A model generated the notes under the pieces. That model was not told the origin of the DNA and searched no databases. It was given only the letters and a program-made list of their open reading frames with translations. A stretch of 64,000 nucleotides of DNA from Candidatus Blautia intestinigallinarum (GTDB taxonomy: Bacteria; Bacillota; Clostridia; Lachnospirales; Lachnospiraceae), in contig DXIX01000014.1 of NCBI GenBank assembly GCA_019112635.1, forward strand, positions 1 through 64,000, written 5' to 3'. Positions 9,057 to 18,094 of this stretch are shown piece after piece. A program made the position numbers and the translations under genes. Each line of letters starts with the position of its first letter. Positions within the stretch are counted from its first letter, which is position 1.

Positions 9057-9800
9057 TTACTCTGTGGCGGCTCTTTTCTGTGCCGCCACCAGCAGCATCA
9101 TAGGACGTCTCATCTCATCTTTCATGCCGGGCAGATCCAGCATATCCGCAGGTGGTTTGGGCTCCGCTGCCCGTCTGATCTGAAATCCATTTTGCAGCAA
9201 GGTATCCAGATAAGTGGTCAGTGTCCGATGGTATTTGATTACTTTTTCGCCCAGGAATATGGCCTCCCGCTCGCCTTCATAATAATAGCGGTCAACGGGA
9301 AAATGCAGGATTTTTCCATCCTCATCATAAAACCAGTCCTGCGTTCCGTAAGCTGTGAATACCGGGTGCTCCACAGAGAAGACAAAGTCTCCTCCCGGTG
9401 TCAGCCACTGACTGATTTTACTCACCAGACTGTCGAAATCTTTCACATAATGAAAGGCCAGGGAACTGATCACAACGTCAAAGGACCCTGGCGGAAACTC
9501 TAAGTCTTCCATAGCACTGCGGCAATATTGAATTCTCTCATGAGCATTTTTCTGTCTTGCTGTCTCCAGCATTTTCCGGGAAATATCCGTTCCCAGCACA
9601 GATTTTGCTCCCTGCTGAACTGCATAAAGGCAGTGCCATCCATATCCGCAGCCCAAATCCAGTACTTTTTTCTGAGCAAAATCCGGAAACATTTCCCGAA
9701 GCAGATACCATTCTCCAGCTCCTTCTAACCCCTCTCTCGAACGGCTCATCTGACTGTACTTTTCAAAAAATTTCGGATCATCATATTTATTTTCTTTCAT
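9057..9800 (-). CDS. Class I SAM-dependent methyltransferase
   Basis: A 247-residue methyltransferase. Motif I, KVLDLGCGYGWHCLYA, binds the methionine part of SAM; the acidic strand-2 residue is in VLGTDISRKML; motif III-like FDVVISSLAFHYVKD follows. It belongs to the UbiE/Methyltransf_11 type and the acceptor is unknown. AGGAGT precedes the ATG. It lies 16 nt after the AEC carrier gene on the same strand, so the two are probably co-transcribed. A GC-rich 8-bp hairpin (9064-9089) falls inside its last codons. Confidence 0.88.
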   Translation of the reverse strand: MKENKYDDPKFFEKYSQMSRSREGLEGAGEWYLLREMFPDFAQKKVLDLGCGYGWHCLYAVQQGAKSVLGTDISRKMLETARQKNAHERIQYCRSAMEDLEFPPGSFDVVISSLAFHYVKDFDSLVSKISQWLTPGGDFVFSVEHPVFTAYGTQDWFYDEDGKILHFPVDRYYYEGEREAIFLGEKVIKYHRTLTTYLDTLLQNGFQIRRAAEPKPPADMLDLPGMKDEMRRPMMLLVAAQKRAATE

Positions 9801-9816
9801 AAATCTTACTCCTGCT

Positions 9817-10722
9817 CTATCCCAAAATGATTCCCCACAAAGGAATGGTCACAATGGAACATACTGTGGAAAAAATCACAAGATTCGTCCCGAACTCCTC
9901 GTCCGCATGATATTTCAGCGCCAGAATACTTGTGGTCGCTCCCGCCGGCATTCCGGCCAGCATCACGCTGACACCAGTCACCAGATACGGCATATTCAGC
10001 AGTCTGCAGGGCAAGTACACAAGCGCCGGAATAATCAAAAGTCTCAGCACTGTAAATTTGAAAATGTCCCTATCCCAGATTTTTTCCATATTGATATCTG
10101 CCAGAATCATGCCGATAACCATCATGGACAAAACCGTGTTGCAGCCACTCAAATCAGTGATCAAATCCACCACAAACTGCGGCAGCGGGAACTGGGTAAA
10201 CATCAGCACCAGACCGATGTTGCAGGCAATAATACACGGATGGGTCAATGTCTGTTTTAAAATCTGTTTTTTATCAATTCCATTGGAGAAAACGGCAATC
10301 CCTGCCGACCACATGACAATTCTCTGGGGAATCAGATAAATGGATGCCAGAGCAAGCCCCATGCTCCCATAAGCTTCCTCCGCAACGGGATTTCCCAGGA
10401 AGCCTGCATTGGAACAGATGACTCCAAACTGCAGGCACTTACTCTTTCCGGAATGATCTCTGCCATACAGGAGTCTTCCCAGCAGAATGCATCCTGCCTG
10501 AAGAACCGTGGAAATCAACAGAATGCTCAAAAAACCCTTGAGAACCTGCATGTCAAACTCGATCATAAAAGATTTGATAATATTACAAGGGAGGATCAGA
10601 TTCACCACCAAATCGGTGAGCACTCCCTTACCTGCCTCTCCCACCAGCCGGAACCGTTTCACCGCAAATCCGACCAGAATCAGGAAAAACATTGTCACTT
10701 CCAGAGATACCATACCTGTCAT
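9817..10722 (-). CDS. AEC-family auxin efflux carrier-like transporter
   Basis: A 301-residue membrane protein of the AEC family with about ten helices in two five-helix repeats. Family features are the NLILPCNIIKSF segment in the first half and GMPAGATTSILALKYHAD near the C-terminus. Bacterial AEC proteins carry organic acids such as malate or malonate. No adjacent enzyme identifies the substrate. Two in-frame ATGs lie close together (10722 and 10713); the first is given because it is nearest to a GAGG motif. Confidence 0.85.
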   Translation of the reverse strand: MTGMVSLEVTMFFLILVGFAVKRFRLVGEAGKGVLTDLVVNLILPCNIIKSFMIEFDMQVLKGFLSILLISTVLQAGCILLGRLLYGRDHSGKSKCLQFGVICSNAGFLGNPVAEEAYGSMGLALASIYLIPQRIVMWSAGIAVFSNGIDKKQILKQTLTHPCIIACNIGLVLMFTQFPLPQFVVDLITDLSGCNTVLSMMVIGMILADINMEKIWDRDIFKFTVLRLLIIPALVYLPCRLLNMPYLVTGVSVMLAGMPAGATTSILALKYHADEEFGTNLVIFSTVCSIVTIPLWGIILG

Positions 10723-10800
10723 TCTTCATTCGCCTCGTGTCTTTTTTGTACTCTACTCTAGCATTTTAGCAGACTTTTCCCTCAATAACCAGCCTCTTTT

Positions 10801-10846
10801 CCAAAAAACACAAATCACCGCACGTCCAAAATGGCCGTGCGGCGAT
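10801..10846 (-). terminator. Terminator of the maltodextrin operon
   Basis: On the minus strand, an 11-bp stem (ATCGCCGCACG, 10846-10836, with CGTGCGGTGAT, 10824-10814; one G-T pair) is followed by a T-rich run (TTTGTGTTTTTT). It lies about 40 nt after the malL stop and ends the nine-gene operon. Confidence 0.85.
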
Positions 10847-10884
10847 CATCTCTTCCTTCAAGTCAAGACTCGTTCAGGAATCTT

Positions 10885-12513
10885 TCACCGTCTGATTAAT
10901 ATGACAACCTCGTAAGGTCTTAACTCTTCTTTCACATCACCTTCGTAATTATGCAGAAGTTCCCTGGCATTCTTCCACTGTGGAATCAGTCCACATTTCG
11001 CCGGCTGCCCGCTGAAGTTGGCGCACACCAGCATCTGTTCGCTTCCCAGTGTCCGGGTGTAAGCAAAGATCTGTTCGTCTTCCGGCAGAAGAAGCTCAAA
11101 TCTTCCTTCCACAAAGATCGGTTCCTCCTTTCGAAGATGAACCAGCCGTCTGTAGAAAGAAAATACGGAGCCTGGATCTTTTCTCTCCTGTTCCATGTTA
11201 ATCTGCCTGTAGTTGGGATTGACACGAATCCAGGGAGTTCCCGTGGTAAATCCCGCATTTTCCTGATCGTTCCACTGCATCGGTGTTCTCGCGTTATCTC
11301 TTCCCTTTGCATAGATGGATTCCATCACTTCCTGGCGGGTGTATCCTCCATCCAGCCGTTCCCGGTACATATTGTGGATTTCAATGTCACGATACTCCTC
11401 TATGTCTGCGAACTGTACATTTGTCATACCCAGTTCTTCTCCCTGATAAATATAGGGAGTCCCCTGCATGCCATGGAGAACCGCTGCCAGCATTTTCGCG
11501 GACTCCACCCGGTAATTCTGGTCATCGCCCCAGCGGGACACAATTCTCGGAAGATCGTGATTATCCCAGAAAAGGCTGTTCCAGCCGCATCCATAGAGAC
11601 TGTCCTGCCACTTGGCCAGGTTTTTCTTCAATTTCACCAAAGACAACGGTGCCAGATCCCACTTTTCCTTGCCTTCCTGCTGATCCAGCATCACATGTTC
11701 AAACTGGAAGACCATGGAAAACTCGCTTCCATCGGGATTACTGTAGAGCTTCGCGTTCTCTGTGTTCGCTCCCCAGGCCTCCCCTACTGTGAGAAGATCC
11801 CCCTTCTGGAAAGTCTCCCGGCTCATTTCCTGGAGAAATTCATGGAGTCTTGGTCCATTGTTAGTGATTTTCCGATCCGGCTCTTTGGCAATCTGATCGA
11901 TGACATCCAGCCGGAATCCACCCACTCCCTTTGCCATCCACCAGAGGATCATATCATAAATCTCCTGGCGTACTTTGGGATTCTCCCAGTTCAAGTCCGG
12001 CTGTTTCACCGAAAACTGATGAAAATAATATTGTCCAATCTGGGGAACCCACTCCCAGGCAGGCCCTCCGAAAACGGCTTTCATATCATTCGGCAGTTTT
12101 CCCGGTGTCCCGTCCCTCCATACATAATAGTCGTGATAAGGATTCTCCTTACTTTTTTTGGCCTCCTGAAACCAGGGATGCTCGTCGGACGTGTGATTCA
12201 GCACCAGATCCATGATAATTCGGATCTCTCTCTTTTTGGCCTCCTGAATCAGCTCTTCCATGTCCTCCATAGTCCCGAACATGGGATCAATATTTCTGTA
12301 ATCAGAGATATCATATCCGTTATCGTCCTGAGGCGAACAATACATTGGGGAAATCCACAGAGCGTCCACTCCCAGATCTTTAAGATAATCCAGTCTGCTG
12401 ATAATTCCCTGGATATCACCGATTCCGTCTCCATTGCTGTCCTGGAAACTCTTCGGGTAAATCTGATAAACAACGGCTTTTTTCCACCAAGGCTGTGTCT
12501 TCTTTTCTGTCAT
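10885..12513 (-). CDS. malL: Alpha-glucosidase / oligo-1,6-glucosidase (GH13_31)
   Basis: A 542-residue GH13 enzyme that releases glucose from the non-reducing ends of short malto- or isomalto-oligosaccharides. It starts with the typical WWKKAVVYQIYPKSFQDSNG. The nucleophile Asp is in GFRLDVID, the acid/base Glu in TVGEAWGA and the third Asp in FWDNHDLPR. No signal peptide is present, so it acts in the cytoplasm on imported oligosaccharides. It is the last gene of the operon, 21 nt after the GH13_20 gene. Whether it prefers alpha-1,4 or alpha-1,6 bonds cannot be settled by eye. Confidence 0.92.
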   Translation of the reverse strand: MTEKKTQPWWKKAVVYQIYPKSFQDSNGDGIGDIQGIISRLDYLKDLGVDALWISPMYCSPQDDNGYDISDYRNIDPMFGTMEDMEELIQEAKKREIRIIMDLVLNHTSDEHPWFQEAKKSKENPYHDYYVWRDGTPGKLPNDMKAVFGGPAWEWVPQIGQYYFHQFSVKQPDLNWENPKVRQEIYDMILWWMAKGVGGFRLDVIDQIAKEPDRKITNNGPRLHEFLQEMSRETFQKGDLLTVGEAWGANTENAKLYSNPDGSEFSMVFQFEHVMLDQQEGKEKWDLAPLSLVKLKKNLAKWQDSLYGCGWNSLFWDNHDLPRIVSRWGDDQNYRVESAKMLAAVLHGMQGTPYIYQGEELGMTNVQFADIEEYRDIEIHNMYRERLDGGYTRQEVMESIYAKGRDNARTPMQWNDQENAGFTTGTPWIRVNPNYRQINMEQERKDPGSVFSFYRRLVHLRKEEPIFVEGRFELLLPEDEQIFAYTRTLGSEQMLVCANFSGQPAKCGLIPQWKNARELLHNYEGDVKEELRPYEVVILIRR

Positions 12514-12534
12514 ACAGTTTCTTCCTCCTCTTTC

Positions 12535-14289
12535 TCAGCAGATTCTTCGGATCAGCGTCCCTTTTTCATAAAGTTTTCCGTCCCGGAAGTTTCTAGAGAA
12601 TAATACTTCTCCTTCATCCTGAACTGCTATCGTCTCACTGGAACAGTTTATGAGAACCTGCACTTTTTTCCCATATTGATCCAGCTTAATATATTCCACA
12701 CACCGCCGATTCGTATATTCGTTTGGGAAATGAAAATACAGACTTCGAAATGTCTCCTCTTCCCTTCTCAGACGAATCAGCGTCTTCATACAGGAAATCC
12801 TTTCCTGATTCTCCTGTGTGCCAATCTGATCCCATGGCATACAACGCCTGCAATCCGGATCGTGTCCTCCCTCCAGGGCGATCTCCGTGCCGTAATAGAT
12901 ACAGGGGCTTCCCGGAAGGGTAAACAAAATGGCAAGCTGCTGATAAAAAATATCCAGATCATGAAACCGGTTCATCAGACGTTCCGTATCATGGGAATCC
13001 AGAAGATTAAACATCACATTGTTATTCTGCTGCATGTACATAGTATAACACCGGTTCACCATATACTCAAAAGATTCTTTGTCCATGGAAGTATCCAAAA
13101 AGAAATCGTGAATTCCACTCATAAGAGGATAATTCATGACCGAATCATACTCATCGCCCTGCAGCCACTGGCTGGCATCATGCCAAATCTCTCCCAGCAG
13201 ATAGAGATCCGGTTTGATCTTTTTTAAATGTTCCCGCACTCTCTTCAAAAAACGGTGGGACACTTCATTGCCCACATCGAAACGGATTCCATCAATGTTG
13301 TAATTCCGGACCCAATCTTCACAGACCTTACAGAAGTAATCAATGACTTCCTCCTTGTTGGTGTTCAGCTTCGGCATCCCGTCCGCAAAAGCAAAAGAAT
13401 AAAATCTTCCATCTCTGGTGTCAGCCTTCTTCTTAAGGTCTGTCCAATCCTGAACCATGAACCAGTCTGCATAAGGAGAATCCTGCCCTCTCTCCTGTAC
13501 ATCCAGCCAGGGAGCAAATTTCCGCCCGCAATGATTAAACACGGCATCCACCATAATCCGGATGCCCCGCTCATGGGCCTCGCTGACCAGACAGCGCATC
13601 TGTTCTTCGTCCCCGAAGGCCGGATCAATCTGTGTATAATCGGTAGTGTCATATTTGTGATTGGACTCCGCCTTCATAATGGGATTCAAATAGATTCCCG
13701 TGATTCCAAGTTCCTGCAAGTACGGCAGTTTCTGCCGGATTCCTTCCAGATTTCCTCCGAACCGTTCCTGGTTCGTCACCGGTCCTTCTCTCCAGGGAGT
13801 GAGTCCTTCCTTCTGCCTGTCAGGAGTGCCATTGCAGAAGCGGTCTGGAAAAATCTGATACCAGACGGTATTATTTACCCAGCCTGGGGTGCGGTTCACA
13901 TCCGCCGGATTCATCCAGGGAACCACAAAACACTGCAGCATCCTTCCATCCATCTGAAGCTGTTCTTCGGTCAGAAAGCCATCTTCAAAATAATACCAGG
14001 TCTCCTTGTCTGTGTGCAGCTCAAAATAATACTTGCATCTTTTATATTTTGGCACCAATGTGGTTGTCCACCAGATCTGATGAGCAAGACGCTTTTTGTA
14101 CACAATCTCCTCACGTCTGCCCGTCCATTTCTCATTTCCACCCAGGATTCCCGCCTCAAAAGGGTCTCCATAATGGATAAACACCTGTCTCACATCGTAT
14201 CCTGTCTTCAGGTTCACAATCAATTCGTCCTCATTCAAAGCGTAGCTCATCTGCTCTGAGGTCTTATGGTATACTCCTGCAAATTCCAT
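12535..14289 (-). CDS. Neopullulanase / cyclomaltodextrinase-type glycosidase (GH13_20)
   Basis: A 584-residue cytoplasmic GH13 enzyme. The N-terminal part (about 1-125) is a CBM34-like domain used for dimerisation and substrate binding. The catalytic barrel has IMVDAVFNHCG, the nucleophile Asp in GIRFDVGNEVSH, the acid/base Glu in LLGEIWHDA and the third Asp in LLDSHDTER. Enzymes of this type cut cyclodextrins, pullulan and maltodextrins with alpha-1,4 linkages. AGGAG lies 9 nt before the ATG. It sits between malQ and malL, 12 nt after malQ, in the maltodextrin operon. Confidence 0.9.
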   Translation of the reverse strand: MEFAGVYHKTSEQMSYALNEDELIVNLKTGYDVRQVFIHYGDPFEAGILGGNEKWTGRREEIVYKKRLAHQIWWTTTLVPKYKRCKYYFELHTDKETWYYFEDGFLTEEQLQMDGRMLQCFVVPWMNPADVNRTPGWVNNTVWYQIFPDRFCNGTPDRQKEGLTPWREGPVTNQERFGGNLEGIRQKLPYLQELGITGIYLNPIMKAESNHKYDTTDYTQIDPAFGDEEQMRCLVSEAHERGIRIMVDAVFNHCGRKFAPWLDVQERGQDSPYADWFMVQDWTDLKKKADTRDGRFYSFAFADGMPKLNTNKEEVIDYFCKVCEDWVRNYNIDGIRFDVGNEVSHRFLKRVREHLKKIKPDLYLLGEIWHDASQWLQGDEYDSVMNYPLMSGIHDFFLDTSMDKESFEYMVNRCYTMYMQQNNNVMFNLLDSHDTERLMNRFHDLDIFYQQLAILFTLPGSPCIYYGTEIALEGGHDPDCRRCMPWDQIGTQENQERISCMKTLIRLRREEETFRSLYFHFPNEYTNRRCVEYIKLDQYGKKVQVLINCSSETIAVQDEGEVLFSRNFRDGKLYEKGTLIRRIC

Positions 14290-14301
14290 GGCGATATACT
14301 C

Positions 14302-15762
14302 CTATCTCCGGTCAAAAATTGTATGTCTGTATCGTCTCATCTGTGCCCTGGCATTCTCAAACCCTGGCATTCTCCATTCCCAGTTCGGGGAACCTACCGT
14401 TCCCGGCGTGTTGATATGGCCTTCCGCCCCCAGCCCCAGAACATCTGCCATGGGAAGAATGGCATATTCCGCTTTGCTGGACAGTGTGTAAGCTAAAAGC
14501 CTGTCTTTCACGGAACCTGTCTTGAAACCTTTCACAGCCAGGAACCTGCGTACTTTTCTTTGCCGCGCCTTGCTCAGATTTCCATACCACTGCATGAGTG
14601 TATCGTTATCATGCGTTCCCGTGTAGATAATCATGTTCTCTCTCTCCGGCAGCTCATCGAAGGCATATTTTCCGTTGGTATTCATGGCAAAAACCAGAAT
14701 TTTCATTCCCTTCAGGTGATAATGATCACGAAGGGTGAGAACCTCCGGACGCAATTCTCCCAAATCCTCTGCTGCCAGATTCACCCCTGGAATTTTCTCT
14801 TTCAAGGTGTCAATCACTTCGTATCCCGGCGCTTCAATCCACTCACCCTCGATGGCAGTCGGACAGCTGGCCGGGATCTTCCAGTAGGTGTCAAACGCAC
14901 GGAAATGGTCAATCCGGATCATGTCAAACAGCTTGCTGTTATACCCGATTCGGTCCACCCAGAATTGATAATCCTGCTGTTTCATATAATCCCAATCATA
15001 AATAGGATTGCCCCATCTCTGCCCTGTGGCACTGAAATAATCCGGCGGCACCCCGGCGATAAACACCGGTCTTCCGTCTGTGTCCAGAAGGAAATTGTCT
15101 TTTCCAGCCCAGACATCCACGGAATCAATCCCCACATAGAAGGGGACATCCCCCATGATCTGAATCTTTTTCTGATTTGCCGTCTCTTTGATCCGCATCC
15201 ACTGTGTATAGAACAGATACTGCAGGAAGATCTGATACTTTGCTTCATCCAGAATGGCTGTATCCAGTGTTCCCCCATTCTCCGGCCATTCTTTGTGTTC
15301 TCTTGGCCATTCGTTCCAGCAGACGCCCCCGTTCGCACGTTTCAGAGCCCGAAAAACTCCATACTTTCTCACCCAGTCCTGGGCGGCAAAAGCTTCATAA
15401 GTCTCTGCCCCTTGGAATCCCTGGTAAGCTTTTCTCAGATACGGTTCCTTGAAGGCTCTCACTGCATCGTAATCCACTCTTTTCGCTTCTTTTCGAAACG
15501 CAGGCGGCTGTTCATCCAGCATTCCCTCTTCATATAATTGATCCAGACTGATGTAAATCTCATCCCCTGCACAGGAAGAATAGGGCTGATACGGCGAGTT
15601 GCCGTAGCCCACAGGGTTCAGAGGAAGCAGCTGCCAGATGGTGATCCCGTTTTCTTCCAGAAGATCCAGCCATTCATAGGCAGACGCCCCCAGCTCCCCG
15701 ATTCCTGTCCTGGAGGGAAGAGATGACAACGGCATTAAGATACCTGTCTTCTTCATATTCAT
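14302..15762 (-). CDS. malQ: 4-alpha-glucanotransferase (amylomaltase, GH77)
   Basis: A 486-residue GH77 amylomaltase that moves alpha-1,4-glucan segments between acceptors and frees glucose. Diagnostic motifs are LLPLNPVGYGNSPYQPYSSC at the N-terminus, the nucleophile Asp in MIRIDHFRAFDTYW, the acid/base Glu in LAAEDLGEL and the third Asp in YTGTHDNDTLMQW. The length is normal for the short bacterial form. Two in-frame ATGs lie two codons apart; AGGAGA fits the second (15756) slightly better. It is 20 nt downstream of glgP and feeds it with longer glucans. Confidence 0.95.
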   Translation of the reverse strand: MNMKKTGILMPLSSLPSRTGIGELGASAYEWLDLLEENGITIWQLLPLNPVGYGNSPYQPYSSCAGDEIYISLDQLYEEGMLDEQPPAFRKEAKRVDYDAVRAFKEPYLRKAYQGFQGAETYEAFAAQDWVRKYGVFRALKRANGGVCWNEWPREHKEWPENGGTLDTAILDEAKYQIFLQYLFYTQWMRIKETANQKKIQIMGDVPFYVGIDSVDVWAGKDNFLLDTDGRPVFIAGVPPDYFSATGQRWGNPIYDWDYMKQQDYQFWVDRIGYNSKLFDMIRIDHFRAFDTYWKIPASCPTAIEGEWIEAPGYEVIDTLKEKIPGVNLAAEDLGELRPEVLTLRDHYHLKGMKILVFAMNTNGKYAFDELPERENMIIYTGTHDNDTLMQWYGNLSKARQRKVRRFLAVKGFKTGSVKDRLLAYTLSSKAEYAILPMADVLGLGAEGHINTPGTVGSPNWEWRMPGFENARAQMRRYRHTIFDRR

Positions 15763-15782
15763 TCTCTCCTATTTCTTATTTC

Positions 15783-18044
15783 TTACAGATGCCAGATGTC
15801 TCGATTGTATTCCGCAATGGTACGGTCTGAGGAGAAGTATCCTGCCTTGGCAATGTTCACCAGCATTTTCTGCTCCCACGCCTTCTCATTCTCATAGTCT
15901 TCCAGCATCCGTTCTTTTGTCTTGATGTAATCTTTCACATCTAACAGCGTCATAAACCAATCCTTACCCACAATCTCCTTGTAGAGACGTCCCAGATTCA
16001 CCGGATCTCCGATACGGATCAGTTCTTTGCTGATGATGAAATCCACCAGCTCTTCGATCATCGGATCATTGTCGTAGATATCTGCGGAGCAATAGCTGGC
16101 AGTATCATACAATTCAATGACTTTCTCTGATTTCTCACCGAAGATATAGATGTTTTCATCTCCCACCAGTTCATGAATCTCCACATTGGCGCCATCCTCT
16201 GTCCCCAGAGTGACTGCTCCATTTAACATGAATTTCATATTTCCGGTACCAGATGCCTCCTTGGAAGCCAGAGAAATCTGCTCCGAAATATCGCAGGCCG
16301 GAATCAGCTTCTCCGCCTTGGTCACATTGTAATTTTCCACCATAACAATCTTCAGATACGGACCTACCTGAGGATCATTTTCCACCAGCTGCTGCAGGCA
16401 GAGAATCAGGTGAATGATGTCTTTGGCGATCGTATAGGCAGGTGCCGCCTTTGCTCCAAAGATCATAGTCAGAGGACGTCTCGGCAAGTTGCCCTTCTTG
16501 ATTTCTTTGTATTTATAGATTGCATACAGTGCATTCATCTGCTGTCTCTTATACTCATGGAGACGCTTGATCTGAATATCGAAGACTGAATTCTCGTCCA
16601 CATCCACGTTCTGTGTCAGCTTCAGATATTTCTTCAGCTCGAGTTTTGCCTCTTTCTTAATCGCTCTCAGATTCTTAAGAACCGTCTCATCGTCTTTGTA
16701 CTCCAGAAGTTTTTCCAGTACGGCGGCATCCTGCATATATTCCGGTCCCACCAACTTCTCGATATAAGCTGCCAGCTTTGGATTGCAGTGCACAAGCCAT
16801 CTGCGGAAAGTAATACCGTTGGTCTTGTTGGTAAATTTCTCCGGATAAATATCATAAAATGGTTTCAGTTCGGACTTCTTCAGAATTTCTGTGTGAAGTG
16901 CAGCCACACCATTCACCGCATAACCATAGTGAATGTCGATATGTGCCATGTGTACCCGGTTCTCTTTGTCAATGATGTAGACTTTCTCATCATGGTAGTC
17001 CCGGCGCACTCTCGCATCCAGCTCCCGGATGATCGGAAGCAGATGGGGAACCACTTTCTCCAGGTAGGAGATCGGCCACTTCTCCAGCGCCTCTGCCAGA
17101 ATCGTGTGGTTGGTGTATGCACAGGTCTTTCTCACCACATCAATGGCTGTGTCCATGTTGAATCCTTTCTCCTGGGTGAGCAGACGGATCAATTCCGGAA
17201 TCACCATAGTCGGGTGGGTATCGTTAATCTGAATGGCCACATGCTCATGCAGGCGATACAGGTCATATCCCTTCTCCTGTGCTTCTTTCAAAATCAACTG
17301 TGCCGCATTGCTTACCATGAAATACTGCTGATAAATACGGAGCAGCTGTCCCTTCTCGTCACTGTCATCCGGATAGAGGAACAAGGTCAGATTCTTCTGG
17401 ATATCCTCTTTGTCAAACTGAATGCCGTCGTGGATAATGCTCTCATCCACAGAATCCAGATCAAACAGATGCAGTTTATTGCATCCATTCTGGTATCCCG
17501 GCACATCAATATCATACATGGTGGAAGTCAGAGTAAAATCTTTAAATGGTATCTCAAAATGGCAGTCGGTTCTGGTCAGCCAGCTTTGCTCTGTGATCCA
17601 CGGGTTAGCTTCTTCTCTTTGTTTGTTATCCACAAAAGTCTGGCGGAAAAGTCCGTCATGATAATTCAGGCCCACACCGTCTCCCGGCAGCCCCAGCGTG
17701 GCGATGGAATCCAAAAAGCAAGCCGCAAGACGTCCCAGACCTCCATTGCCCAGGGAAGGCTCCAGTTCCACTTCCTCAACAGCGGTCAGATCATGTCCAT
17801 ATTTTGCCAAGACTTCTCTGGTCTCCTCGAACACGCCCAGATTGATCAGATTGTTGGACAGCAATTTTCCGATCAGAAATTCTGCTGAGATATAATACAG
17901 TTTCTTCGTCCCTTCATTTCTCTTCATGCCTTTCATCCGATCTTTTACGATACACAAAAGTGCCGCGTAAATTTCCTGATCGGAAGCTTCACGAATATCT
18001 TTTCCACATTTTTCTTTCAAAATCTCAAGTAATGCCTGTTCCAT
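15783..18044 (-). CDS. glgP: Glycogen/maltodextrin phosphorylase
   Basis: A 753-residue GT35 phosphorylase releasing glucose-1-phosphate from glucan chain ends. The N-terminal half has [18 protein letters not shown]; the pyridoxal-phosphate lysine lies in [19 protein letters not shown]. It is shorter than E. coli GlgP/MalP (about 800 residues) but complete. GGGAG precedes the ATG. It is placed between the debranching enzyme and malQ, so phosphorolysis, debranching and disproportionation are made together. Confidence 0.96.
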   Translation of the reverse strand: MEQALLEILKEKCGKDIREASDQEIYAALLCIVKDRMKGMKRNEGTKKLYYISAEFLIGKLLSNNLINLGVFEETREVLAKYGHDLTAVEEVELEPSLGNGGLGRLAACFLDSIATLGLPGDGVGLNYHDGLFRQTFVDNKQREEANPWITEQSWLTRTDCHFEIPFKDFTLTSTMYDIDVPGYQNGCNKLHLFDLDSVDESIIHDGIQFDKEDIQKNLTLFLYPDDSDEKGQLLRIYQQYFMVSNAAQLILKEAQEKGYDLYRLHEHVAIQINDTHPTMVIPELIRLLTQEKGFNMDTAIDVVRKTCAYTNHTILAEALEKWPISYLEKVVPHLLPIIRELDARVRRDYHDEKVYIIDKENRVHMAHIDIHYGYAVNGVAALHTEILKKSELKPFYDIYPEKFTNKTNGITFRRWLVHCNPKLAAYIEKLVGPEYMQDAAVLEKLLEYKDDETVLKNLRAIKKEAKLELKKYLKLTQNVDVDENSVFDIQIKRLHEYKRQQMNALYAIYKYKEIKKGNLPRRPLTMIFGAKAAPAYTIAKDIIHLILCLQQLVENDPQVGPYLKIVMVENYNVTKAEKLIPACDISEQISLASKEASGTGNMKFMLNGAVTLGTEDGANVEIHELVGDENIYIFGEKSEKVIELYDTASYCSADIYDNDPMIEELVDFIISKELIRIGDPVNLGRLYKEIVGKDWFMTLLDVKDYIKTKERMLEDYENEKAWEQKMLVNIAKAGYFSSDRTIAEYNRDIWHL

Positions 18045-18094
18045 AATAACTCCCTTCTGACCCCTGCCTCATGGCAGCAGATCCTGACTCCATT

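Noticed and set aside
9064..9089. GC-rich hairpin GTGGCGGC/GCCGCCAC as a terminator
   Set aside because: It lies inside the methyltransferase coding region and lacks a T-run on either strand.
10951..12603. Long open frame of about 550 codons on the plus strand opposite malL
   Set aside because: It is the antisense shadow of malL, has no ribosome site or recognisable domain, and the minus-strand frame holds all GH13 catalytic motifs.
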